DNA of 24,526 nt, taken from assembly GCA_035486135.1 (NCBI GenBank), contig DATHNI010000272.1, positions 1-24,526 on the forward strand. Reading direction: 5' to 3'. The position numbers and the translations under genes were made by a program. The stretch comes from JASHVB01 sp035486135 (GTDB taxonomy: Bacteria > Pseudomonadota > Alphaproteobacteria > Acetobacterales > Acetobacteraceae). Position 1 is the first letter of the stretch. The number at the start of each line of letters is the position of its first letter. Positions 17,850 to 24,526 of the stretch are shown piece by piece. Below the pieces are notes generated by a model that had not been told where the DNA came from, did not search any database, and saw only the letters and a program-made list of their open reading frames with translations.

Positions 17850-19013
17850 TTATGTGCTGTACGCTTCTTCTTTCAGGGCACGATAGCTGGCTTCCGACGC
17901 GTCGCGTTGCGTCGTTCCGCCATCGATCTGCTGGATGTCGATGCCCAGCGCCGCGGCCCAGCGCCGTTGCTCCGGCGGCACCGGCGCCGCGCCGACATAC
18001 GCAAGCCGCAGCCTGGCAAGTCCCAATTCGCGCCGCACCGCACGCAGCACCAGAAAACGCACCACCGTTGCGTAGAGGCCCCTGCCCTGCGCTGCCCCGA
18101 TCGCCCAGCGATATGCGGCGCGCTGCAAGCGCGTGGCACTGGCGGCGGACTGTTCGGCGCGCGCGTGCAAACGTTCCCAGATCTGCGGATCGGCGCCCAG
18201 CGCCGTTGGTTGCAGTTCCTGCAAATTCTCCGCCAGCGTCGTCGGACTTTCCAGGTAGTTGCTGACGATCCGGCTGGCCAGCGAAAAGTACAAACCGAGC
18301 ACCCGTTCCATCATATGCGCCATCGGCAGCACCGCAAGCCGCTCGTCGCCGGCATGGGGTCGCAGCATGGTGATGGCATCGGCCACCAGGCGCAGCACAT
18401 CGCCATGCGTCAACACGCGGCCCTTGCCGGCCGCTCCTTGCGGAAACAGCAGCAGCGCCGGCTGGTCCAGGGTGATGCCGGCGATGCCGGCCTGCCACGC
18501 ATCGCCGTTCGCTCGATCATGTTCCGCGCCGCGAGCCAGGAAGGCGGTCCAGCTTTCGCTCATGGAGTCGGTGAAATCGCGCAGCCCCTTCATGTCCAGG
18601 ATGACGATCCGCCGCAGCGCCGGACACGCATCGCGCACCAGCAGCGCCTTGTCCAATTGCTCTTCGTTTTCGACGAACAGTACGCGCGCATTCGATTCAC
18701 GCAGCACGTGGCCGAGTTGTTCCGCATTCTCGCCCGGCGGCACGCCGACGCTGATACCGCCGCACGTGAGGATGCCGAGATCGATCGCCACCCATTCCGG
18801 CCGCGTTTCGGCCAGCACGCAAGCGGCGTCACCGCGGCCAAAACCGTCTGCCTGCAAGCCGGTCGCCACCTGTCGCACGCGCGCGCCAAGCTCCGCCCAG
18901 GTGACCGCCTTCCAGATGCCGCGGTCCTTCTTGCGCAGCACGACGTCGCCGCCATGCCTGGCAACGCGCGCCAGCAGCATCGCCGGGATGCTGGGATCGG
19001 TATTCAGTGCCAC
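17850..19013 (-). CDS. half-length, degenerate AMP-dependent acyl-CoA ligase-like protein
   Basis: The protein is 387 aa, starting at GTG 19013 and overlapping the livF stop by 10 bp. The N-terminal half resembles long-chain acyl-CoA synthetases of liv operons: AVTWAELGARVRQVATGL, ETRPEWVAIDLGILTCGGISVGVPP, and VLFVENEEQLDKAL. The ATP P-loop region, normally TSGTTGxPKG, reads FPQGAAGKGRVLTHGDVL (near residue 205). The protein stops where family members have YGQTE; here it reads IQQIDGGTTQRDASEASYR and then ends. The C-terminal 250 or so residues with the hinge and catalytic Lys are absent, and the LivK-type gene begins only 14 bp later. It is therefore very probably not an active ligase. There are no internal stops, so it may be a still-translated remnant or a repurposed protein. 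Confidence 0.8.
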   Translation of the reverse strand: MALNTDPSIPAMLLARVARHGGDVVLRKKDRGIWKAVTWAELGARVRQVATGLQADGFGRGDAACVLAETRPEWVAIDLGILTCGGISVGVPPGENAEQLGHVLRESNARVLFVENEEQLDKALLVRDACPALRRIVILDMKGLRDFTDSMSESWTAFLARGAEHDRANGDAWQAGIAGITLDQPALLLFPQGAAGKGRVLTHGDVLRLVADAITMLRPHAGDERLAVLPMAHMMERVLGLYFSLASRIVSNYLESPTTLAENLQELQPTALGADPQIWERLHARAEQSAASATRLQRAAYRWAIGAAQGRGLYATVVRFLVLRAVRRELGLARLRLAYVGAAPVPPEQRRWAAALGIDIQQIDGGTTQRDASEASYRALKEEAYST

Positions 19014-19786
19014 AGCCGCGCCCTCTTGTAGCGCCGCTGCCCGCGGACACCGGCTTCCTTCTGGCCCAGATAGAATTCCTTGATGGCGTCTGTCTGCATC
19101 AGCTTCGCGCAGTGGTCGGCGAGCACGATCCGGCCGACCTCCAGCACATAGCCATAATCCGCCGTCTGCAACGCCATGTGCGCATTCTGTTCGACCAGCA
19201 GGATCGCCACGCCCTGTTCCTGGTTGATGCGGCGGATGATGCCGAAGATCTGCTGCACCAGCAGCGGCGACAATCCCAGCGACGGTTCGTCGAGCAACAG
19301 CAATCTCGGCCGCCCCATCAGGGCGCGGCTGATCGAGAGCATCTGTTGCTCACCGCCCGACAGCAGGCCGGCCCGCTGGTGCTGGCGCTCCTTCAATCGC
19401 GGGAAGTAGCCGAAGCAAAGATCGAGGTCCTGCGCGACCTCTGCCTTGTTGTGGCGGGTGTAGGCGCCCATCATCAGGTTTTCATGCACGGTCAGGAATG
19501 GAAAGACTTCGCGTCCCTCCGGCACGTGGCAGATGCCAAGGCGCATGACCTGGTCCGGCGACATGTGCGCGATGTCGCGGCCCTGGAACACCACCTTGCC
19601 GCGTTCCGGGTCCAGCACACCGGAAATCGTGCGCAGCACTGTGGTTTTTCCCGCACCGTTGGCACCCAGCACGGTGACGATCTGTCCCGCCGAGACATCC
19701 AGGCTGACGCCGCGGATCGCCTGGATCGGGCCGTAAAATGTCTCGATGCTTGAAACGGAGAGCAATGGCGCGGCGGTTTCGCTCAT
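19004..19786 (-). CDS. livF: branched-chain-type ABC transporter ATP-binding protein LivF
   Basis: The protein is 260 aa, normal for LivF with a slightly extended basic C-terminus (RGQRRYKRARLWH). It has Walker A GANGAGKT (41-48), Q-loop region near GICHVPEGREVFPFLTV, signature LLSGGEQQMLSISRALM, Walker B LLLLDEPSLGLSP and the switch His in LVEQNAH. Its ATG overlaps the livG stop (ATGA), so translation is coupled. With LivG it forms the ATPase dimer on the cytoplasmic side of LivHM. Subfamily evidence is strong. The substrate is not readable and may be an organic acid rather than leucine. Confidence 0.95.
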   Translation of the reverse strand: MSETAAPLLSVSSIETFYGPIQAIRGVSLDVSAGQIVTVLGANGAGKTTVLRTISGVLDPERGKVVFQGRDIAHMSPDQVMRLGICHVPEGREVFPFLTVHENLMMGAYTRHNKAEVAQDLDLCFGYFPRLKERQHQRAGLLSGGEQQMLSISRALMGRPRLLLLDEPSLGLSPLLVQQIFGIIRRINQEQGVAILLVEQNAHMALQTADYGYVLEVGRIVLADHCAKLMQTDAIKEFYLGQKEAGVRGQRRYKRARLWH

Positions 19787-20553
19787 GCGGCCACCTCGCC
19801 GCCGATATAGGCGCGCACCACTTCGGGATGGGTCTGCACTTCCTCCGGCGTGCCGAGCGCGATCACCTTGCCATAGTTCAGCGCCATCACCCGGTCCGAC
19901 ACCTGGCTCACCAGGTTCATGTCGTGCTCTACCATGATGACGGTGATGCCGAGGTCCTTCTTGATGTCCTCGATCCAGAACCCCATGCCTTCGGTTTCCT
20001 CGACATTCAGACCCGAAGACGGTTCATCCAGCAGCAGCAATTTCGGTTCGATGCAGAGCGCGCGGCCAAGTTCGACCACCTTGCGCACGCCATACGGCAG
20101 GTTGGCGATCAGCGTGTCGCGGTAGCGTTCCAGGCTGAGGAAGGCAATCACGTCCTCAGCTTTTTCGCGATGCGCGAGTTCGTCGCGCCGCGCCCGGGGC
20201 AGGAACAGCAATTGCTCCAGGATCCCGGTATGCGCGTGGCAGTGCCGGCCGATCAGGAGGTTCTGCAACAATGTCGCCTGCGGAAACAGCTCGATGTTCT
20301 GAAACGTACGGGCGATGCCGAGCGAGGCAATGCGATGCGCCGGCACCTCGGTGATGTCCTGGTCCTCGAAGATCAATCGGCCGGACGTCGATCGGTAGAT
20401 CCGGCTGATCAGGTTGAAGATCGTCGTCTTGCCGGCGCCGTTCGGGCCGATGATGGAAAACACTTCGCCCCGTTGCACCTCGAAACTGACGGAATCGACG
20501 GCGCGGATGCCGCCGAACCGGATGCTGATGTCGTCAGCAGCGAAAAAGGTCAT
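19783..20553 (-). CDS. livG: branched-chain-type ABC transporter ATP-binding protein LivG
   Basis: The protein is 256 aa. ATG 20553 is chosen because GGAG lies 9 nt upstream; a TTG at 20562 would sit on top of that ribosome site. Walker A is GPNGAGKT (36-43), followed by ARTFQNIELFPQATLLQNLLIG. The family signature is the LivG-type LPYGVRKVVELGRAL instead of LSGGQ, then Walker B LLLLDEPSSGLN and IMVEHDMNLV. It pairs with LivF. It is separated from livM by a block of 30-bp repeats (20576-20680), an unusual break in an otherwise tight operon. Confidence 0.95.
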   Translation of the reverse strand: MTFFAADDISIRFGGIRAVDSVSFEVQRGEVFSIIGPNGAGKTTIFNLISRIYRSTSGRLIFEDQDITEVPAHRIASLGIARTFQNIELFPQATLLQNLLIGRHCHAHTGILEQLLFLPRARRDELAHREKAEDVIAFLSLERYRDTLIANLPYGVRKVVELGRALCIEPKLLLLDEPSSGLNVEETEGMGFWIEDIKKDLGITVIMVEHDMNLVSQVSDRVMALNYGKVIALGTPEEVQTHPEVVRAYIGGEVAA

Positions 20554-20575
20554 GGCTGGCAACTCCGACCCGCCG

Positions 20576-20680
20576 CGTCATGGCGGGCGAACGCCATGCC
20601 CACTGCGTCACGACGGGCGAAGGCCATGCCCACCCCGTCATGGCGGGCGAAGGCCATGCCCACCCCGCCATGACGCGATA
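20576..20680. repeat. 30-bp tandem repeat block between livM and livG
   Basis: Three units lie at 20576-20605, 20606-20635 and 20636-20665, with a partial fourth to about 20680. Each reads CGTCATGGCGGGCGAAGGCC followed by ATGCCCACCC, with few changes. Inside a unit, ATGGC and GCCAT can pair as a small hairpin. The block lies in the 148-bp gap between the permease and ATPase genes, and its TCATGGC core resembles the palindromic repeats elsewhere in the window. Confidence 0.8.
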
Positions 20681-20701
20681 AGCGTTGCGTCAACACCGCC
20701 G

Positions 20702-21778
20702 TCATCGCAGCCGCTCCGAACGCGCGTAGGATTTCTGCCGCCGGAAGCTGGTGCGGCGCTTGAACGGATAGGCCTGGAACCAGTGTTTCAGCTTCAGCCA
20801 TAATCCGTAGATGCCGCTTGGGAAAAACAGGATCACCAGGACCAGCACCAGGCCGAACAGCGACGGCTCCAGCCCGGGAAGCCGGCCGATCCCGAACGGC
20901 AGGTCGTCACGCACGATGGCGATCGCCTGCGGCAGCAGACGCACGAACAAGGCGCCGAAGATCGCGCCATGCAGCGACCCCAGCCCGCCGACAAACACGA
21001 TGGTGACGAACTGCACCGACAGCAGGATGTCGAACGAGTCCGGCGCCAGGAAGCGCACATAATGCGCGAACAATGCGCCCGCGAGCCCGGTCATGAACGC
21101 GCTGATGGCGAACGCGAAGGTCTTATAGCGCGCGAGGTTGATGCCCATGCTCTGCGCTGACACTTCCGAATCCCGGATCGCCACCATGGCGCGGCCAAGC
21201 GGCGTCCGCAGCAGATTCGCTGACAGAAACAGCACAAACAGCAGCACCGCGAACGACACGTAATACACGCTGACCGCGGTATCGATCGGATAACCGAAGA
21301 TGCTCGGCGTCGGTACGGGGAACCCATCGAACCCGCCGGTCACCGAATCCCATTTCTGCAGCACCGTGCCGACGATGCTGCCGAAGGCCAGTGTTGCAAT
21401 CGCTAGATACAGACCGCTCATGCGCAACGTCGGCAGGCCGATCGCCGCGCCGAACACAGCGGTGACCAGCCCCGCTGCCGGCAGGGTCAGCACGAACGGC
21501 ACGCCATGCGACAGCAAAATGGAATTGGTATAAGCACCGATGCCGAGAAACGCCGCGTGGCCCAGGCTGATCAGCCCGGTATAGCCCACCAGCAGCATCA
21601 GCCCGACGCCGGCGATGGCGAAAATGAACACCGCGCCGAGCTCGCCGACATAGAACTCGCCCAGCACTTGCGGGATGGCCAGCAGCGCCAGCAGCAACAG
21701 GCCATACCAGAACACGTCGCCGCGATGGCGCCACAGCCGGAGGTCCTGCCGATAAGCGGTGCGGAACAAATAGCGCAT
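20702..21778 (-). CDS. livM: branched-chain-type ABC transporter permease LivM
   Basis: The protein is 358 aa from ATG 21778; the same frame runs open to 22489 but only as a shadow of livH. It is a hydrophobic polytopic inner-membrane protein. Family marks are GLMLLVGYTGLISLGHAAFLGIGAYT near the N-terminus, GLYLAIATLAFG, then LLRTPLGRAMVAIRDSEVSAQSMGINLARYKTFAFAISAFMTGLAGAL (the EAA-like coupling loop), and VGGLGSLHGAIFGALFV. A basic tail (PFKRRTSFRRQKSYARSERLR) faces the cytoplasm. It starts 5 bp after the livH stop, so the two permeases are co-translated and form the heterodimeric channel. Confidence 0.94.
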   Translation of the reverse strand: MRYLFRTAYRQDLRLWRHRGDVFWYGLLLLALLAIPQVLGEFYVGELGAVFIFAIAGVGLMLLVGYTGLISLGHAAFLGIGAYTNSILLSHGVPFVLTLPAAGLVTAVFGAAIGLPTLRMSGLYLAIATLAFGSIVGTVLQKWDSVTGGFDGFPVPTPSIFGYPIDTAVSVYYVSFAVLLFVLFLSANLLRTPLGRAMVAIRDSEVSAQSMGINLARYKTFAFAISAFMTGLAGALFAHYVRFLAPDSFDILLSVQFVTIVFVGGLGSLHGAIFGALFVRLLPQAIAIVRDDLPFGIGRLPGLEPSLFGLVLVLVILFFPSGIYGLWLKLKHWFQAYPFKRRTSFRRQKSYARSERLR

Positions 21779-21783
21779 GGCGA

Positions 21784-22665
21784 TTACACCCGCTTTCCCA
21801 TGCTTTCGGCGAACAATCCCTGCGGGCGCAGGATAAGCGTCGCCAGCAACACGGTATTCGCGCTCACCTCCTGGAATCCGGCGGGCAGATAATATCCCGC
21901 CAATTGCTCGACGATGCCGACGATCACGCCGCCGACCAAAGCGCCCGGTATGCTGCCGAAGCCGCCGATCACCGCCGCCGCGAACGCCTTGATGCCGAGG
22001 AAGCCCATGTTGACGTCGATCATCGACACCGGCGACAGCAGGATGCCGGCGAGCGCCGCAACGCCGGCGCTGATCGCCCAGATCAGGCTGAACACGCGGC
22101 GCACCGGGATGCCCATATAGTAAGCCGCCAACTGGTTCTGCGACGATGCCTGCATCGCAACACCAAGCCTGGTGCGGCTGAAGAACACGTACAGCACCAG
22201 GCACAACAGCACCGTCCCGACGATGATCGAAACGTTGTCCTGGCCGATCACCAACCCGCCAAGATTGACCGTGCGGTTGGTGAACGGCGTGTTGAAGCCG
22301 ACCGAATCGTAGCCCCAGGTGATGCCCGCCACGGCCCGGAAAATGAACCCCAATCCAAGCGTCAGCATCACCACCGCGAATTGCGGCTGGCCGATTACTC
22401 TTCGTAACAACACCGCATCCAGCGCATAACCGAACGCCGCGGTCAGCGCGATGGCAACCAGGGCGCCGAGCCAGTAAGGCAATCCCCAATGGGCGATCAG
22501 CGCGAAGGCGAAAAACCCGCCCAGCATCATGATGTCGCCCTGGGCGAAGTTCACCATCTCGGTGGCTTTGTAGATCAGCACAAACCCGAGCGCGATCAGG
22601 CCGTAGATGCAGCCGGCGGCCGCACCATTCACCACGAGCTGCAACAGGCGCGCAGCATCTTCCAC
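21784..22665 (-). CDS. livH: branched-chain-type ABC transporter permease LivH
   Basis: The protein is 293 aa, starting at GTG 22665 with GGGAGGG upstream. The polytopic membrane protein has the LivH pattern: LVVNGAAAGCIYGLIALGFVLIYKATEMVNFAQGDIMMLGGF at the start, RTRLGVAMQASSQNQLAAYYMGI as the coupling loop, and FAAAVIGGFGSIPGALVGGVIVG followed by LILRPQGLF at the end. It forms the membrane channel with LivM. A 99-bp gap separates it from the acyl-CoA dehydrogenase in front, so a promoter may exist there, but none is recognisable by eye. Confidence 0.95.
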   Translation of the reverse strand: MEDAARLLQLVVNGAAAGCIYGLIALGFVLIYKATEMVNFAQGDIMMLGGFFAFALIAHWGLPYWLGALVAIALTAAFGYALDAVLLRRVIGQPQFAVVMLTLGLGFIFRAVAGITWGYDSVGFNTPFTNRTVNLGGLVIGQDNVSIIVGTVLLCLVLYVFFSRTRLGVAMQASSQNQLAAYYMGIPVRRVFSLIWAISAGVAALAGILLSPVSMIDVNMGFLGIKAFAAAVIGGFGSIPGALVGGVIVGIVEQLAGYYLPAGFQEVSANTVLLATLILRPQGLFAESMGKRV

Positions 22666-22764
22666 GCAGGCGTCCCTCCCGAACTGGGGGGCCGTCTGCG
22701 GACCCCTACTGATCGGTATCGAGGGTACGCCAGAGATTTGCCCGGCGTCAATCCAGACGCGCGA

Positions 22765-23931
22765 CTATCGCGCCGGCAGTTCCAGCACGTTCTTGGCAAG
22801 GATGTTGCGCTGGATTTCGTTCGACCCCGCATAGATCGTGGCCGGCCGCGATTGCAGGAACAGGCCTGCGGGGTTCAACTCCCGGTTGCCCTCCAGCGGA
22901 CCGAACTGACCGCCATACTCGCCGGAAATCTCCAGCATCGTTTCGGTAATGCGCTGAAACAGCTCGGTCTGGTGGATCTTCAGCATCGACACATCCGGCC
23001 CGAGCGATTCGCCGCGCCGCACCTGGTCCACGAATTCCTGATACAGCGACTTGTGATCTTCCAGGTCCAGCCGCAGCCTGGTGTAGCGGTCCTGGAACAC
23101 CTCGTCGTCCCACACACCCATTCGTTCGGCCAGCAGTTTCAGCCGCCCCAGCGCATAGGAAGACTGCCGAGGCGAACCGGAACCGATGCGCTCAAAGCTC
23201 AGCAGGTTCTTCGCCATGGTCCAGCCCTGGTTGATCCGCCCGACCAGGTTGCCTTTCGGCACGCGCACGTTGTCGAAGAAGGTTTCGCAGAACTCCTCGC
23301 CCATATCGATGTTCGGAATCGGGCGCACAGTGATGCCCGGACTGTCCATCGGCACGAGCAGGAAGCTGATGCCCTCTTGCTGTTTCGCCGTCTTGTCGGT
23401 GCGCACAAGAAGGAAAATCCAGTTCGCATCCATCGCCAGCGAGGTCCAGATCTTCTGCCCGTTCACCACCCATTCGTCGCCATCCAGCACCGCCTCGGTG
23501 CGCAGCGACGCGAGGTCGGAGCCCGCATTGGGCTCACTATAACCCTGGCACCAGATATGCTCTCCGGTCAGAATCTTCGGCAGGAAATAGTCCTGCTGTT
23601 CCTGCGTGCCATGCTTGATCAGCAGCGGGCCAAGCATGGTCATGCCCATCTCGTTCAGCCGCGCGCAGCCGTGGCGTTCCTTCTCTTCCAGAAAGATGAG
23701 CTGCTTGCTGGCGGAAATCCCCATGCCGCCGAACTGCTTCGGCCAGTTGGGACACAGCCAGCCCTTGCGCGCCAGCATGCGATACCAGCCCTTGGTATCC
23801 TTGTAGTGCAGCCGGCGCGGCGAATTGCGCAACTCCGGCGGATAGTGCTTTTCGATGAAATTCCGCACGAGCATGCGAAAGTCGGGGTCGGAAAGCTGGT
23901 CGAGGTCTTCCATTTCGGCGGCTTCACTCAT
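22765..23931 (-). CDS. acyl-CoA dehydrogenase family protein
   Basis: The protein is 388 aa from ATG 23931, with GAGGAGG upstream; the open frame to 24036 is not needed. It has the three-domain acyl-CoA dehydrogenase fold: helical N-terminus, a middle beta-domain with CQGYSEPNAGSDLASLRTEA (FAD/substrate signature) and VNGQKIWTSLA, and a C-terminal helical bundle ending in PATIYAGSNEIQRNILAKNVLELP. The residue equal to the catalytic Glu of medium-chain enzymes (YEGT) is Ala here (YAGS). Family members with this change use a Glu on another helix, and LSFERIGSG is a candidate. It oxidises an acyl-CoA to the enoyl-CoA and starts 13 bp after the FadB-like stop, in the same operon. The substrate is unknown. 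Confidence 0.93.
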   Translation of the reverse strand: MSEAAEMEDLDQLSDPDFRMLVRNFIEKHYPPELRNSPRRLHYKDTKGWYRMLARKGWLCPNWPKQFGGMGISASKQLIFLEEKERHGCARLNEMGMTMLGPLLIKHGTQEQQDYFLPKILTGEHIWCQGYSEPNAGSDLASLRTEAVLDGDEWVVNGQKIWTSLAMDANWIFLLVRTDKTAKQQEGISFLLVPMDSPGITVRPIPNIDMGEEFCETFFDNVRVPKGNLVGRINQGWTMAKNLLSFERIGSGSPRQSSYALGRLKLLAERMGVWDDEVFQDRYTRLRLDLEDHKSLYQEFVDQVRRGESLGPDVSMLKIHQTELFQRITETMLEISGEYGGQFGPLEGNRELNPAGLFLQSRPATIYAGSNEIQRNILAKNVLELPAR

Positions 23932-23944
23932 GGCGATTTCCTCC

Positions 23945-24526
23945 TCAACGGAATGGCGCGGGCTTGGCCTCACGGAACGTCGTGCCGCTTTCCGCCAGGT
24001 GGCGGAGCAATCGCGACGGAGCCCAGCGCTCGCCATATTGCTGGTGCCAGCGCTCGATCTGGTCGTAGACGTTCTTCACGCCGATGCCGTCGGCCCAGTA
24101 CATCAGGCCGCCGCGATAACGCGGAAAGCCGAAGCCGTGCAGCCACATCACATCCACGTCCGACGCACGATACGCCTTGCCTTCCTCCAGGATGCGGCAC
24201 GCCTCGTTCACCGACGAGAACAGCAACCGATACAGAATCTCCTGCGCTGTAAACTCGTGCTGCGGCACGCCAAGTTCCGCCGCCACCTGCTTGATGATCG
24301 CCGCCACTTCGGGATCCGGATGCGGCGTGCGGTCGCCCTTTTCATAACGATACCATCCGGCACTCGTCTTCTGGCCGTGACGTCCGAGTTCCACCAGGCG
24401 ATCGGCAATCGGCAGCTTGCGATAGTTGGGGTTGGCGGCCGCGCGGCGCTTGCGGCCCTCGGCACCGATATCCAGGCCGGCGAGGTCGCCTACCGCGAAC
24501 GGTCCCATCGGGTAGCCGAAATCCAC
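23945..24526 (-). CDS. 3-hydroxyacyl-CoA dehydrogenase (FadB/FadJ-type), C-terminal part
   Basis: The 193 visible residues are cut by the window end, so the start lies beyond 24526; the listed end is the edge and not a true start. The segment matches the C-terminal 3HCDH domains of multifunctional beta-oxidation proteins: MGPFAVGDLAGLDIGAEGRKRR, GRHGQKTSAGWYRYEKGDRTPHPDPEV, then LLFSSVNEACRILEEGKAYRASDVDVMWLHGFGFPRYRGGLMYWADGIG. Family proteins join enoyl-CoA hydratase and NAD-dependent dehydrogenase in about 700 aa. The 13-bp gap to the acyl-CoA dehydrogenase suggests an operon and a role in beta-oxidation of the imported acid. Confidence 0.92.
   Translation of the reverse strand: MDFGYPMGPFAVGDLAGLDIGAEGRKRRAAANPNYRKLPIADRLVELGRHGQKTSAGWYRYEKGDRTPHPDPEVAAIIKQVAAELGVPQHEFTAQEILYRLLFSSVNEACRILEEGKAYRASDVDVMWLHGFGFPRYRGGLMYWADGIGVKNVYDQIERWHQQYGERWAPSRLLRHLAESGTTFREAKPAPFR

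Noticed and set aside
17835..18498. N-terminal extension of the LivK-type frame, making 611 codons
   Set aside because: The signal peptide and strong ribosome site place the start at 17835; the extension is out-of-frame reading of the ligase gene.
21779..22489. N-terminal extension of the livM frame, making 595 codons
   Set aside because: It is a shadow of livH; LivM proteins start at the MRYLFRTAYR position here.

Overview
The window is high-GC bacterial DNA with alphaproteobacterial gene content: an sdhE-mfd pair overlapping by ATGA, branched-chain-type (HAAT) ABC transport genes mixed with acyl-CoA metabolism genes, a DUF1217 protein and a small MSDSAMDN-type coiled-coil protein. An Acetobacteraceae/Rhodospirillales-like chromosome is the best guess. 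That is inference from gene content and protein character; no rRNA, tRNA or other taxonomic marker is present. I see no phage, IS element, integrase, CRISPR array or RNA gene.

Layout, left half. 1-393 is non-coding with a palindromic repeat element. 394-1269 (-) is a DUF1217 protein. 1642-2064 (+) is a small lipoprotein. 2229-4023 (+) is a two-gene unit of a thiolase-fold protein and a DUF35 zinc-ribbon/OB-fold partner. A strong bidirectional terminator separates it from a convergent aldose 1-epimerase-like gene (4081-4959, -). 5068-5267 is an array of 18-bp repeats, each carrying a DnaA-box-like core. It is followed by a stand-alone receiver protein (5293-5685, -) and a divergent class III CoA-transferase (6031-7203, +). 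7204-8095 is a long non-coding stretch with 29-bp tandem repeats, a large palindrome and a perfect FNR/FixK-type box. It leads into a 49-codon ORF that abuts the GTG start of an OxlT-like oxalate/formate-type antiporter (8246-9556, +).

Middle. 9781-9993 (-) is a small coiled-coil protein. 10080-13831 (-) is sdhE-mfd. 14074-14655 (-) is an O-methyltransferase-like protein. 14916-16499 (-) is an orphan Tat-exported peptide-type binding protein with a 22-bp tandem repeat just upstream.

Right end, all on the minus strand and probably one transcription programme, read from 24526 down to 16663: the C-terminal part of a FadB-like 3-hydroxyacyl-CoA dehydrogenase, an acyl-CoA dehydrogenase, livH, livM, a 30-bp repeat block, livG, livF, a half-length degenerate AMP-dependent acyl-CoA ligase, and a LivK-type binding protein. 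Together these look like uptake of a carboxylic or amino acid, its activation as a CoA thioester, and beta-oxidation. The thiolase-like/DUF35 pair and the CoA-transferase on the left half would fit the same general metabolism, but they are separate transcription units.

Most genes are ordinary. The most unusual items are the DnaA-box-like array, the small ORF with an FNR box ahead of the OxlT-like gene, the truncated acyl-CoA ligase kept inside the liv operon, and several families of intergenic palindromes and tandem repeats. I did not find a clearly new multi-gene system.
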